DNA of 64,000 nt from positions 1,836,001-1,900,000 of the forward strand of contig NC_009719.1 of the NCBI RefSeq assembly GCF_000017565.1, given 5' to 3'. This DNA comes from Parvibaculum lavamentivorans DS-1. Its GTDB lineage: Bacteria; Pseudomonadota; Alphaproteobacteria; Parvibaculales; Parvibaculaceae. Below, one piece after another: positions 38,685 through 47,665 of this stretch (the stretch's first letter is position 1; each line of letters opens with the position of its first letter). The position numbers were made by a program, and so were the translations under genes. The notes beneath the pieces were generated by a model that ran no database searches, was not told the origin of the DNA, and saw nothing but the letters and a program-made list of their open reading frames with translations.

Positions 38685-39548
38685 ATGCCCGTTTTCCGCC
38701 CCGCCGCCTTGGCGCTGATCCTGTCGTTTGCGGCGGCTCCGGCTTTCGCCCAGAAGGACGAACCGTCGGCCGACGAGCCGATCGCAACGGTTAACGGAAC
38801 CCCGATCAGCTATTCCGATGTGGCGCTGGCGGATGAGGAAATGGGCGCGGCGCTGGCGCGGCTGGAGCCCGATGTTCGGTTTCAGTATCTCCTCGGCATG
38901 TTGATCGACCGGCGTGTGGTGGCGCTGGCGGCGAAGGAAAAGCATGTCGATGACGATCCGCAGGTGAAGCGGCGCCAGGACTATTTCAACGAAAAGGCGC
39001 TCCGCGACGTCTATTGGGTCCAGCTCATGCAGGACAAGGTGACGGACGAGGCCGCAAAAGCCTATTACGAAAAGAATATCGCGGGAGCACCCGCCGAGCA
39101 GGAGGCCCATGCCCGCCACATCCTGGTGCAGGACAAGGCGAAGGCCGCGGAGATCGCAGCCGAGATCGAAGGCGGCAAGGGCTTTGAAGAGGCGGCAAAG
39201 GAATATTCTCAGGATCCCGGCTCGGCCGATGGCGGCGATCTCGGCTGGTTCAAGCGCGACGAAATGGTGCCTGAATTCGGCGAGGCCGTGTTCTCGATGA
39301 AGCCAGGTGAGGTCTCCGCGCCGGTCCAGACCCAGTTCGGCTGGCACTTGATCCAGCTTGTCGAATTGCGCGATGTGCCCAAGCCGACCTATGAGGAAGC
39401 GCATGAGGAAATAATCCGCCAGCTCGCGCGCCAGGAAGGGCAGAAGCTCATGGAAAAATTGCGCACCGATGCGAAGATCGAAATCATCGGTGCCGAATCG
39501 GCAGCGGCACCGTCCGGCGGCCGCCCGCAGATCGTGCCGGCGGAATAG
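38685..39548 (+). CDS. Peptidylprolyl isomerase, parvulin type, exported
   Basis: A 287-residue periplasmic foldase. Signal peptide LALILSFAAAPAFA; an N-terminal helical region; a parvulin domain from about residue 130 (AEQEAHARHILVQDK, DPGSADGGDLGWFKRDEMVPEFGEAVFSM, TQFGWHLIQLVE). It assists folding of exported proteins, similar to PpiC/SurA-like proteins of Alphaproteobacteria. The ATG has GGAAGG upstream. It is divergent from secA, a fitting pairing for protein export. Confidence 0.92.
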   Translation: MPVFRPAALALILSFAAAPAFAQKDEPSADEPIATVNGTPISYSDVALADEEMGAALARLEPDVRFQYLLGMLIDRRVVALAAKEKHVDDDPQVKRRQDYFNEKALRDVYWVQLMQDKVTDEAAKAYYEKNIAGAPAEQEAHARHILVQDKAKAAEIAAEIEGGKGFEEAAKEYSQDPGSADGGDLGWFKRDEMVPEFGEAVFSMKPGEVSAPVQTQFGWHLIQLVELRDVPKPTYEEAHEEIIRQLARQEGQKLMEKLRTDAKIEIIGAESAAAPSGGRPQIVPAE

Positions 39549-39583
39549 AGCTTTAACATCGAAATACGAGAGCGGAGCGGCGG

Positions 39584-41029
39584 ATGGCGGTAAAGAAGAC
39601 GCGGGCAGGCACCAAGGTCTCGGTGAAGCCGAAGCGCAAGACGAGCGGCAAGGCGAAGGCGCGCCCGAAAGCCAAGGCGAAGCCGCATAGCAAGGCCAAA
39701 TTACCGCGCGCCCAACGCAAGACAGCAGTTCCGAAAAAGCCGGTACGCAAGGCAAAGCCCGCTGCCAAATCCGCGAAGGCCGCCAAGACGGCGCCGAAAA
39801 TCTCTCCGCTCGCGCCGAAATCGACACCGAAGCTGCCGCCGGTTGGCGGCGTCCTGCTCGGCGCCACGGCTGCAGGCATCAAGTATAAGGGTCGCACGGA
39901 TCTCCTCGTCGCGAAGATGCCCGAGGGAACGCAGGTTGCGGGTGTCTTCACCACCTCGAAGACGGCCTCGGCGCCGGTCGAATGGTGCCGGACCAATGTG
40001 AATGAGGGTGGCGAAGGCCGGATGCTCGTCGTCAATTCCGGCAATTCAAATGCCTTCACCGGCAAGGCCGGCGTCGCGACCGTCAAGGCGACAGCGGCCG
40101 CCGCCGCGCAGGCGGGCAATTGCCGCCAGAAAGATGTGTTCATCGCCTCGACCGGCGTTATCGGCCAGCCGATGGACCCCGCGCCCGTCATTGCCGGCAT
40201 CGACGCTGCCTTGGCCGATGCCTCGCCGGATGCGTGGGATGAAGCCGCCCGCGCCATCATGACCACGGATACCTATCCGAAAGCCGCGACGCGCAAGGTC
40301 AAGATCGGCGGCGCCAGCGTCACGATCAACGGCATTGCCAAGGGCTCGGGCATGATCGCCCCCGACCTCGCCACCATGCTGGTGTTCATCTTCACCGATG
40401 CTGCCATCCCGGCAAAGGTTCTGCAGACGCTGCTGCTTCTCGGTGTGCGCGACAGTTTCAATGCCATCACCGTCGACAGCGATACCTCCACCAGCGACAC
40501 CGTGCTCGTTTTCGCAACGGGCGCGGCCATGGCGGATGAGGCACCGGTCACGCGGGCGGGCGATGCGCGCCTGCGGGATTTCCGTGCCGCGCTCGACGAT
40601 CTGATGATGGACCTCGCGCATCAGGTGGTGAAGGACGGGGAGGGCGCGACCAAATTCGTGAAGATCGCCGTTTCCGGCGCGCAGAGCCACCAGGCGGCCC
40701 GCACCATTGCCATGACCATTGCCAATTCGCCGCTGGTGAAGACGGCGATTGCGGGCGAGGACGCGAATTGGGGCCGCATCGTCATGGCGGTCGGCAAGTC
40801 CGGCGAGGCGGCGGATCGCGACAAGCTTTCGATCCGCATTGGCGGCGTCGATGTTGCGAAGAACGGCATGGCCGTGCCGGGTTACGACGAAACGCCGGTC
40901 GCCCGCCATATGAAAGGCTCCGATATCGACATCGAGGTGGATGTCGGCGTCGGCAAGTCGTCTGCGACGGTCTGGACCTGCGATCTCACCTACGACTACA
41001 TCCGCATCAATGCGGATTACAGAAGCTGA
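39584..41029 (+). CDS. argJ: Bifunctional ornithine/glutamate acetyltransferase with basic N-terminal tail
   Basis: Makes N-acetylglutamate and recycles the acetyl group from N-acetylornithine in arginine synthesis. The core begins near [17 protein letters not shown] and carries the self-cleavage site [13 protein letters not shown] with the catalytic Thr. Before it is an unusual tail of about 72 residues, with 27 Lys/Arg in the first 70 and no Asp or Glu, resembling a histone H1-like or AT-hook-free nucleic-acid-binding tail. No in-frame ATG lies in the tail, and GGAG precedes the ATG at 39584, so the tail is probably translated. Length is 481 residues against about 405-415 usual. Confidence 0.93.
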   Translation: MAVKKTRAGTKVSVKPKRKTSGKAKARPKAKAKPHSKAKLPRAQRKTAVPKKPVRKAKPAAKSAKAAKTAPKISPLAPKSTPKLPPVGGVLLGATAAGIKYKGRTDLLVAKMPEGTQVAGVFTTSKTASAPVEWCRTNVNEGGEGRMLVVNSGNSNAFTGKAGVATVKATAAAAAQAGNCRQKDVFIASTGVIGQPMDPAPVIAGIDAALADASPDAWDEAARAIMTTDTYPKAATRKVKIGGASVTINGIAKGSGMIAPDLATMLVFIFTDAAIPAKVLQTLLLLGVRDSFNAITVDSDTSTSDTVLVFATGAAMADEAPVTRAGDARLRDFRAALDDLMMDLAHQVVKDGEGATKFVKIAVSGAQSHQAARTIAMTIANSPLVKTAIAGEDANWGRIVMAVGKSGEAADRDKLSIRIGGVDVAKNGMAVPGYDETPVARHMKGSDIDIEVDVGVGKSSATVWTCDLTYDYIRINADYRS

Positions 41030-41115
41030 GTGCGGCTACTCATTTTTAACTAAAATTCCAGACAAATCCTCCGTACCCCGCGTTTACTACCAAGTCTTAA
41101 CCGGAAAGCCCCAGC

Positions 41116-41550
41116 ATGGCCGATGAGCGCGAAAGCATGACGGGCGGGCAACTGAAACTTCTGCTCGTCGCGGCTTGCGCGCTTGTCGATGCCGATGGGC
41201 GGGTGCTTCTCGCCCGCCGTCCCGAGGGCAAGCCGCTGGCGGGCCTGTGGGAGTTTCCGGGCGGCAAGGTGGAGCCGGGCGAAGTGCCCGAGGAAACCTT
41301 GATCCGGGAACTGAAGGAAGAACTTGGCATCGATGTCGCGAAGGCGTGCCTTGCGCCGCTCACCTTCGCGAGCCACGCATATGAGGGGTTCCACCTCCTG
41401 ATGCCGCTTTATGTATGCCGGCGATGGGAGGGCAGGGTCCAGCCCCTCGAAGGACAGGCGCTCGAATGGGTGCGCCCGGCAAGGCTCCGGGAGTACCCGA
41501 TGCCGCCGGCGGATGAACCGCTGGTGGCAGTGCTGCGCGACCTGCTGTAG
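41116..41550 (+). CDS. mutT: 8-oxo-dGTP-type Nudix hydrolase (MutT)
   Basis: A 144-residue Nudix enzyme that removes oxidised nucleotides. The Nudix box at Gly50-Ile72 (GKVEPGEVPEETLIRELKEE) matches GX5EX7REUXEEXGU exactly, with EFPGG just before it. Its position after argJ is common in Alphaproteobacteria. A start at residue 8 (MTGGQLKLL) is also possible. Confidence 0.88.
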   Translation: MADERESMTGGQLKLLLVAACALVDADGRVLLARRPEGKPLAGLWEFPGGKVEPGEVPEETLIRELKEELGIDVAKACLAPLTFASHAYEGFHLLMPLYVCRRWEGRVQPLEGQALEWVRPARLREYPMPPADEPLVAVLRDLL

Positions 41551-41578
41551 GCGGGCGCGAAAAACAGGGGCGACCGCG

Positions 41579-41740
41579 ATGCTGAAGAAATTCTGGGCCG
41601 ATGAGAACGGTGCAACGGCGGTCGAGTATGGTTTGATTCTCGCCGCGCTTTCGGTGGTTGTCGGCGCAGCAGTCGCGACGGTCGGCGAAACCATCGATGA
41701 GGCGCTCTACGGCAAGGTCATCGCCGCCCTCTCGAACTAG
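41579..41740 (+). CDS. Flp family type IVb pilin
   Basis: A 53-residue prepilin-like protein. The N-terminal KKFWADENGATAVEYGLILA carries the Flp hallmark with Glu at +5 before a hydrophobic helix. Flp pilins are processed by a TadV-type peptidase and built into Tad pili. No tad/cpa genes are in the window, so this copy is separate from its machinery. The ATG follows AGGGG with normal spacing. Its stop shares CTAG with the convergent methyltransferase gene. Confidence 0.85.
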   Translation: MLKKFWADENGATAVEYGLILAALSVVVGAAVATVGETIDEALYGKVIAALSN

Positions 41741-42672
41741 TTCCCTCCCGGCCCCGTCTTCTCGCCTGCCTTTATTTCGTCGGCGCCCAACGCGTCGGCC
41801 AGCCTTGCGCGCGCGCTTCCTGGCGCAAGCGGCTTTTGCTGGTCCTCATGCGGTGCCCAGCCCGTCGCGATCACGATGTCGAAGGTCGCCGGCACCCGGC
41901 CGTCCGGCAGTCCGAATTTTTCCCGGTAGATTTCGGCGGTCCGCATCATCGTTGCGCGGCGCAGCGGCGTCCGGCGGCGTTCGGCAAGCGCGTTCGTCTC
42001 GCCCATGCCGCGCAGCTCCGCCATCAGCTTGAACGGATCGGCATAGCGCACCGTCACGCGGTCGCCATCCACCACAGGAAGCGCAAAGCCCGCGCGCTGC
42101 AGCAGGCTTCCAACATCGCGTATATCGGCAAAGGGCGAGACGCGGGGCGAGAGCCCGCCATCCATTTCGATTTCGGCCGCTGCGAGAGACTGCCGGAGTT
42201 CGGTCAGCGTCTCGCCGCCAAAAAGCGCGCCGAGAAACAGTCCGTCCGGCTTCAGCGCGCGACGGATCTGGATAAGGGCCCCCGGCAGGTCGTTTACCCA
42301 GTGCAAGGACAGAATACTCGTCACCAGGCTGAGGCTCGCGCCGCGAAAGGGAAGCATCTCTTCGTCCGCGGCGACACGAAGGCCCGGGGCTTCTCGAAGC
42401 ATTCGCGGCGACAGGTCCGCCGAGACAAGCGTGCCGATCTTGCCGGGGCTTGTGCCTGTCCGGCGCAGGGCCTCCGCGAGCGCGCCTCTGTGACTGCCGA
42501 GATCGAGAGCGACATCGAAGTCGCGGTTGATGCCCGCCAGCCGTTCGGCCACTTCATCGCCCGCGCGCTGTACAAGAAAATCATGCGCGGCAAAACCCGG
42601 CGCCGCGCGGTCGCGGCGGCGCCTCAGGACATGGCGGTCGAAAACGAGCATCTGGTTTGCGGGCAGCGGCAT
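41737..42672 (-). CDS. SAM-dependent methyltransferase, BioC/NDUFAF5-like
   Basis: About 311 residues. LVFDRHVLRRRRDRA begins the domain, followed by the SAM-binding VALDLGSHRGALAEAL, SADLSPRMLRE, and SLHWVNDLPGALIQIRRALKPDGLF. It resembles the alphaproteobacterial relatives of NDUFAF5 (complex I assembly, arginine hydroxylation) and BioC; which reaction it does is not clear. Several in-frame ATGs (42699, 42684, 42681, 42672, 42651) lack clear ribosome sites; I chose 42672 by family length. It is divergent from comF. Confidence 0.8.
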   Translation of the reverse strand: MPLPANQMLVFDRHVLRRRRDRAAPGFAAHDFLVQRAGDEVAERLAGINRDFDVALDLGSHRGALAEALRRTGTSPGKIGTLVSADLSPRMLREAPGLRVAADEEMLPFRGASLSLVTSILSLHWVNDLPGALIQIRRALKPDGLFLGALFGGETLTELRQSLAAAEIEMDGGLSPRVSPFADIRDVGSLLQRAGFALPVVDGDRVTVRYADPFKLMAELRGMGETNALAERRRTPLRRATMMRTAEIYREKFGLPDGRVPATFDIVIATGWAPHEDQQKPLAPGSARARLADALGADEIKAGEKTGPGGN

Positions 42673-42747
42673 GGCGCGCATCATGATGGCGGGGGCCATT
42701 GCCCGCAAGGCCCTCGCCGGTTTCCGCCATTGTGCTAGATTTGCTTC

Positions 42748-43524
42748 ATGGGGCTGAGGGCGGGCGTGCAGCGTTGGGCGGAGGCGGCGAAAGCGGGATT
42801 CTCCCGCGTCGCAGATATTGTGCTGCCGCCGCTCTGCCTCGGTTGCGGGTGCGGCCTCGACAGTCATGCCGCCCTTTGCGGTACCTGCTGGGCAGGGGTC
42901 GATTTCATCGACCGGCCATATTGCGAGGTTACAGGCGTCCCCTTTCCTTATGAAGCGGGCCTGGGGGCTGTGAGCGCCGCCGCCATTGCCAATCCTCCCT
43001 CCTATGCCCGGGCCCGCGCCGTCATGCGCTACAATGAAGGGAGCACGAGGCTCATCCACCGCTTCAAATATAGTGACCGGATGGAGGCCGCCCCGGCCTT
43101 TGCCCTCTGGCTTGTACGGGCCGGCGCCGCGCTGCTGGCGGAAGCCGATCTCGTCGTGCCGGTTCCCCTTCACAAGCGCCGTCTTTTTTTCCGCCGCTTC
43201 AATCAGTCGGCGGAACTTTCCCGCGCCGTTGCGCGTCTTGCCGGTATCGGATGCGCGCCGGAGCTTCTTGTCCGGGTGCGGGCGACCCGCCCTCAGGTCG
43301 GCCTTTCGGGCGATGCAAGGCGGCGGAATGTTGCCGGTGCTTTTCGTCTCGCACCGGGCGTGGCGCCTCTCGTCAAGGATCGCCGGATCGTTCTGATAGA
43401 TGATGTCATGACGACGGGTGCGACCGCCGAGGCTTGCGCCCGCGTTCTTACCGGGGCCGGGGCGCGTGAGGTCTCCGTCCTTTGCCTTGCCCGGGTTGTA
43501 CCCGCTGGCGGCGCATCTATATGA
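42748..43524 (+). CDS. ComF family phosphoribosyltransferase-like protein
   Basis: A 258-residue protein with an N-terminal zinc-ribbon (CLGCGCGL, CGTCW; a third cysteine in RPYCEVTG lacks its partner) and a phosphoribosyltransferase domain with IVLIDDVMTTGATAEAC. ComF relatives are needed for DNA uptake in naturally competent bacteria (GntX/ComFC group). The gene precedes grxC, a common alphaproteobacterial order. Confidence 0.9.
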   Translation: MGLRAGVQRWAEAAKAGFSRVADIVLPPLCLGCGCGLDSHAALCGTCWAGVDFIDRPYCEVTGVPFPYEAGLGAVSAAAIANPPSYARARAVMRYNEGSTRLIHRFKYSDRMEAAPAFALWLVRAGAALLAEADLVVPVPLHKRRLFFRRFNQSAELSRAVARLAGIGCAPELLVRVRATRPQVGLSGDARRRNVAGAFRLAPGVAPLVKDRRIVLIDDVMTTGATAEACARVLTGAGAREVSVLCLARVVPAGGASI

Positions 43525-43581
43525 TATGAAGTCTGTTTCCGGGGTTTCTGGCCCCGCTGTTCAAATTGCCGGAGTGCCGCT

Positions 43582-43839
43582 ATGGCGGATGTGACGATAT
43601 ATACGACGATGATGTGCCCCTATTGCCACCGGGCAAAGGGGCTGTTGCAGAAGAAGGGCGTCTCCTTCACCGAGGTCGATGTCGGCATGGATGCGGACAA
43701 GCGCCAGGAGATGATGAAGCGCGCTCACGGCAGCCATACCGTTCCGCAGATTTTCATCGGCGACAAGCATGTCGGCGGTTGCGACGATCTCTATGCGCTC
43801 GACCATGCGGGCAAGCTCGACCCGATGCTCGCTGCCTGA
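43582..43839 (+). CDS. grxC: Glutaredoxin 3
   Basis: An 85-residue dithiol glutaredoxin with active site CPYC (Cys12, Cys15) and the glutathione-binding TVPQIFI and GGCDDL motifs. It reduces disulfides and mixed disulfides with glutathione. It is followed after four bases by the nitrilase gene, so likely in one operon with it and DUF1178. Confidence 0.95.
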   Translation: MADVTIYTTMMCPYCHRAKGLLQKKGVSFTEVDVGMDADKRQEMMKRAHGSHTVPQIFIGDKHVGGCDDLYALDHAGKLDPMLAA

Positions 43840-43843
43840 CGTC

Positions 43844-44695
43844 ATGAAATCCTTCACCGCGGCCTGTATCCAGATGCGCGCCGGGCGCGACGTGGCGCAG
43901 AATGCCGCCACCGCCGCCGCGCTTGTTTCCGACGCAGCGGCGCAAGGGGCAGCGTTCGTGCTGACGCCCGAAATGACCTCGCTCCTCGAAACGAAAAGCG
44001 ACGACCTTTTCGCCCATACGCGTGTCGAGGAAAAGGACGAGGCCTTGCCCGTCTTCCGCGCATTGGCGGCGGAAAAGAAAATCTGGGTGCTGATCGGCTC
44101 GCTGCCGGTCAAGCTCGCGGAACGCAAACTCGCCAACCGCTCCTTCCTCATCTCCCCCGAAGGCGCCATCGCCGCGCGCTACGACAAGATCCATATGTTC
44201 GATGTCGATCTGGCGGGCGGCGAGAGCTACCGCGAGAGCAAGAATTTCGAGGCGGGCCGCGAGGCTGTGATCGCCGACCTGCCCTGGGGGCGGCTCGGTC
44301 TCAGCATCTGCTACGACCTGCGCTTCCCGCAGCTCTACCGGGCGCTGGCGCAGGCGGGTGCCGATTTCCTCACCGTGCCGGCCGCTTTCACCCGGCAGAC
44401 CGGCGCCGCGCATTGGCACACGCTGCTGAAGGCCCGCGCCATCGAGACGGGATGCTTCGTCTTCGCGCCCGCGCAGGGCGGCAAGCATGAATGCGGCCGC
44501 GAGACCTATGGCCACAGTCTGGTCGTTGCGCCCTGGGGCGAAATCATCGCCGAGGCCGATCACGACGAACCCGGCATCGTGCTTGCCGAAATCGACCCCT
44601 CGCGGATCGGCGAAGCGCGCCGGCGCGTCCCGAGCCTCGGTCACGATCGCGGTTTCAGCCTGCCGGGAACAGTCCCCGCGAGGCAGGCATCATGA
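43844..44695 (+). CDS. Carbon-nitrogen hydrolase, Nit1-like (deaminated glutathione amidase type)
   Basis: A 283-residue nitrilase-fold amidase with the catalytic set Glu43, Lys115 and Cys156 (LTPEMTS, RYDKIHMFDVDLAGGESY, LSICYDLRFP). Pattern and position next to glutaredoxin fit the Nit1 group, which removes deaminated glutathione; the substrate is inferred. The stop overlaps the DUF1178 start by ATGA. The upstream gap to grxC is four bases. Confidence 0.9.
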   Translation: MKSFTAACIQMRAGRDVAQNAATAAALVSDAAAQGAAFVLTPEMTSLLETKSDDLFAHTRVEEKDEALPVFRALAAEKKIWVLIGSLPVKLAERKLANRSFLISPEGAIAARYDKIHMFDVDLAGGESYRESKNFEAGREAVIADLPWGRLGLSICYDLRFPQLYRALAQAGADFLTVPAAFTRQTGAAHWHTLLKARAIETGCFVFAPAQGGKHECGRETYGHSLVVAPWGEIIAEADHDEPGIVLAEIDPSRIGEARRRVPSLGHDRGFSLPGTVPARQAS

Positions 44696-45129
44696 TCCGC
44701 TATGCGCTTGTCTGCGAAAGCGATCATGAATTCGATGGCTGGTTCGCCTCCTCGGAAACCTTCGATGCGCAGGTGGCGGCGCGCGACATTCTCTGCCCGC
44801 ATTGCGGCAGCGGCGATGTGCGCAAGGCGCTGATGGCGCCGAGCCTCGGCAAGGGCACGAAGAAGGGTCTGAAAATTCCGGATGCCTCGACGCCCGCCGA
44901 CATGGCGCAGAAGATGAGCATGATGATGCTCGCGCTCAAAAAGCACGTCGAAGAGAATTGCGATTATGTCGGCGACAAATTCGCCGAGGAAGCGCGCCGC
45001 ATCCATTACGGCGAGACGGAGCATCGCGACATTTATGGCGAAGCGACGCTCGACGAAGCCCGCGAGCTGGTCGAGGAAGGCGTCGAAGTCGCGCCGCTCC
45101 CCGTCCTGCCGCCGCGTCAGGCGAATTGA
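44692..45129 (+). CDS. DUF1178 family protein
   Basis: 145 residues. Cys8 and a CPHC pair (35-38) form a likely zinc ribbon at the N terminus (ALVCESDHEFDGWF...ILCPHCG); a long helical region and an ARELVEEGVEVAPLPVLP end follow. DUF1178 is a family of unknown function found almost only in Proteobacteria, often after the nitrilase. The ATG overlaps the nitrilase stop by ATGA. It ends 12 bases before the convergent oxidase. Confidence 0.9.
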   Translation: MIRYALVCESDHEFDGWFASSETFDAQVAARDILCPHCGSGDVRKALMAPSLGKGTKKGLKIPDASTPADMAQKMSMMMLALKKHVEENCDYVGDKFAEEARRIHYGETEHRDIYGEATLDEARELVEEGVEVAPLPVLPPRQAN

Positions 45130-45141
45130 CGGGCTTGCGGC

Positions 45142-46524
45142 TTAAACTCCGACCCCGAACACTTCCCGCAAATACGGATTGAGAAACTTCCCTTCCGGGT
45201 CGAGTTCAGCCCGCATGTCCAGAAAATCGTTCCACCTCGGATAAAGCGCCACGAAGTCCCCGGCCTTCAGCGTGTTGAGCTTGCCCCAATGCGGGCGGCC
45301 GTCATATTTGCGGAAGATAGGTTCGATGGCGCTGAAATAGGGTGCGTAGTCCGCTTCGTGGAAGCGGTGTACGGCGATCGAGCAGCTTTCGCGCTTGTAG
45401 AAGGGGCTGAGCCAGGCGTCGTCCGCCGCCGTGGTGCGGAATTCGATCGGGAAGAAGACCTCGATATTATTGTCTTCGATCGCCGCGATGATTTCGCGCA
45501 GCGCCTCTGGCCCCGCCTCGCGTGGCAAATGATATTCCATTTCGTTGAAGCGCACATTGCGCTCCGCCGAGAGCGTCTTGTACGAGAAGTCGACGCGCTC
45601 CTCGGGCTCCATCCCGTCCATGATCGTCTGGATGAGCCATCGCCGCGTGGCGGGCGACCAGCCGAGCCAGTCCTGCAGCTGCTTCAGCTGCATCAGCCCG
45701 TCATCATCCTCGTTCACGGGCTCGGGCGTCTCCGCCTCGTCCGTCTCGTCGTTGACGATGCCGATGGTCATGCCGGAATAGGGCACATAGTAGAATTCGA
45801 AATTGCGGTGCTTCGCCCAGAGTTCCGGCGCCTCTTCCAGCATCTCCTCGACGGGTGCCACCCATGTCCGCCGCTTCAGCTTGTAAAGCGGCCGCGCCTG
45901 CATGGTCACTTCCGTCATGATGCCGAGCGCGCCGAGCGAAACGCGGGCGGCGTCGCGCAGCCCGCCCTCGTTGCAGTCGAGCGTCTCGCCCGAGGCCGTT
46001 ACCAGTCGCGCGCCGGTCACGAAGCTCGACAGCGAGCCGAGGTCTCGTCCGGTGCCATGCGTCGCGGTCGAGATTGCGCCGGCAATCGTCTGCTTGTTGA
46101 TGTCCGGCATGTTGTCGAGCGCGAGATTGTTCTCCGCCAGCGTCGCCGCCATGGCGCCGAGCCGCGTCCCCGCCTTGAAGGTCGCGCGGTGGGTGGCGGC
46201 GTCATGCGAGACATAGCCGCTCAGCCGGTCGAGCGTGACGAGCGTCCCCTCCGTCGGCACGAGGGGCGAGAAGGAATGTCCGGCGCCGACCGCGCGGATG
46301 GGGGTTGCGCTTTTTCCGATGAGGTCGGCAAGCTCCGCCTCGCTTGCGGGTGCCTTGCGGATGGCGGGGGTGCATGTCTGTCCACCCGACCAGTTCTTCC
46401 AGGGGATGATGCGGCGCGGCTCCTCCGCGAAGGCGCTGGTGAGGGCGGCGGGTATCGCGCCGGTCGCGGCCAGCGCCGAGGCGCTTGCCGCAAATTGCAG
46501 CAGGTGTCGGCGGGACAGTTTCAT
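45142..46524 (-). CDS. Tat-exported FAD sugar-lactone oxidase (ALO/GULO family)
   Basis: A 460-residue FAD enzyme of the aldonolactone oxidase/dehydrogenase group. The N terminus SRRHLLQFAASASALAATG is a likely Tat signal. The FAD domain holds RAVGAGHSFSP; His83 is at the position that attaches FAD covalently in ALO/GULO. The C-terminal ALO domain has RPHWGKLN (HWGK, His412) and NPYLREVFG, close to the family HWAK and C-terminal signatures. It overlaps the cytochrome gene by ATGA with GGGGGAG upstream. Substrate (for example gulono-, galactono- or arabinono-lactone) is unknown. Confidence 0.88.
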   Translation of the reverse strand: MKLSRRHLLQFAASASALAATGAIPAALTSAFAEEPRRIIPWKNWSGGQTCTPAIRKAPASEAELADLIGKSATPIRAVGAGHSFSPLVPTEGTLVTLDRLSGYVSHDAATHRATFKAGTRLGAMAATLAENNLALDNMPDINKQTIAGAISTATHGTGRDLGSLSSFVTGARLVTASGETLDCNEGGLRDAARVSLGALGIMTEVTMQARPLYKLKRRTWVAPVEEMLEEAPELWAKHRNFEFYYVPYSGMTIGIVNDETDEAETPEPVNEDDDGLMQLKQLQDWLGWSPATRRWLIQTIMDGMEPEERVDFSYKTLSAERNVRFNEMEYHLPREAGPEALREIIAAIEDNNIEVFFPIEFRTTAADDAWLSPFYKRESCSIAVHRFHEADYAPYFSAIEPIFRKYDGRPHWGKLNTLKAGDFVALYPRWNDFLDMRAELDPEGKFLNPYLREVFGVGV

Positions 46525-46892
46525 TCTTCGCTCTCCCCCTTCGCGGATGCCGGTGCAGGCGATGCCATGAAGCGTGTCAGCGTCATGAAGTCGCCGGCGT
46601 CGCATTCGATGCATTGGCCGAGCGGCGGCATGCCGTTGAAGCCGTTCACGATATTGTCGAGTAATTGCGTCTCGCCCTTGGCGATGCGCGGCGCCCAGGC
46701 CGCCTCGTCATGCGCCGGTGGAGCGCCCGTCGCCGGGTCCTCGTGGCATGTGCTGCAGCTATGCTCGTAAAGCGCCGCCAACTGCGTGTCGAGCACCACC
46801 GGCGCCGCCGCTTCCTGTTCCTCGCCGCATCCTGCCAGCGCCGTCAGCGCAAGCCCCGCCAGCACGGCGCGGCACCATCCCCGATCGAGCAT
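46521..46892 (-). CDS. Cytochrome c5-like lipoprotein
   Basis: A 123-residue c-type cytochrome. A lipobox at ALAGC (Cys22) should anchor it to a membrane. The haem motif CSTCH is at 46-50 and the axial Met88 is in GMPPLG; CIEC (94-97) just after matches the disulfide of cytochrome c5. It lies 11 bases after ubiG and overlaps the oxidase start by four bases. It is the likely electron acceptor of the exported lactone oxidase. Confidence 0.88.
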   Translation of the reverse strand: MLDRGWCRAVLAGLALTALAGCGEEQEAAAPVVLDTQLAALYEHSCSTCHEDPATGAPPAHDEAAWAPRIAKGETQLLDNIVNGFNGMPPLGQCIECDAGDFMTLTRFMASPAPASAKGESEE

Positions 46893-46903
46893 CTGTCCCC
46901 CGT

Positions 46904-47665
46904 CTAGTCCCGCGCCCGCTCCGCAAGCGCCATGTAGTTCACATCCGTGTCGCGGCTCAGCGACCATTTGTCGGTGAGCGGATTGTAGCTCACCCCCGTC
47001 AGTTCCTTGAGCCGGAGGCCCGCATCGGCGATCCCCGTCTCCATCTCGTTCACGGTGATGAATTTCTTCCAGTCATGCGTGCCGCGCGGCAGCCAGCCGA
47101 GCACATATTCGGCGCCGACAATCGCGAAGGCATGCGCCTTCAGCGTCCGGTTCAGCGTGGCGATGAACATGAGGCCCCCCGGCCGCAACATGCTCGCGCA
47201 ATCCTTCAGAAAGGCCATCGGGTCGGCGACATGCTCGATCACTTCCATGTTGAGGATGACGTCGAATGTCTCGCCGGCCGCCGCCAGCGCCTCCGCCGTC
47301 GTGCAGCGGTAGTCGATGCCGAGCCCCTGTTCGGCGGCATGGACGGAAGCCGTCTTGATGTTCTGTTCAGAGGCGTCCGCGCTCACCATGGCGGCGCCGA
47401 GCCGCGCCATCGGTTCGGAAAGGAGCCCGCCGCCGCAGCCTATGTCGAGAAAGCGCAAATCCTCGAAAGGCCGCACCGCCCTCGCGTCGAGGCCGAAATG
47501 CGCGCTGGTGCGCTCGCGGATATAGGAAAGCCGCGTCGGGTTGAATTTATGGAGCGGCCGGAATTTGCCGGCCGGGTCCCACCATTCCGCCGCCATGGCC
47601 GAAAATCGGGCGATCTCGCCGGGGTCGACGCTTGAACGCGCCGCTTTATCTGCTCTATCGGCCAT
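46904..47665 (-). CDS. ubiG: Ubiquinone biosynthesis O-methyltransferase UbiG
   Basis: Catalyses both O-methylations in ubiquinone synthesis. The 253-residue protein has [21 protein letters not shown], the SAM motif [19 protein letters not shown], and [11 protein letters not shown], all typical of UbiG. The start at 47665 matches family length; an upstream in-frame ATG at 47773 is unlikely. It is divergent from lysC and heads an operon with the cytochrome and lactone oxidase. Confidence 0.96.
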   Translation of the reverse strand: MADRADKAARSSVDPGEIARFSAMAAEWWDPAGKFRPLHKFNPTRLSYIRERTSAHFGLDARAVRPFEDLRFLDIGCGGGLLSEPMARLGAAMVSADASEQNIKTASVHAAEQGLGIDYRCTTAEALAAAGETFDVILNMEVIEHVADPMAFLKDCASMLRPGGLMFIATLNRTLKAHAFAIVGAEYVLGWLPRGTHDWKKFITVNEMETGIADAGLRLKELTGVSYNPLTDKWSLSRDTDVNYMALAERARD

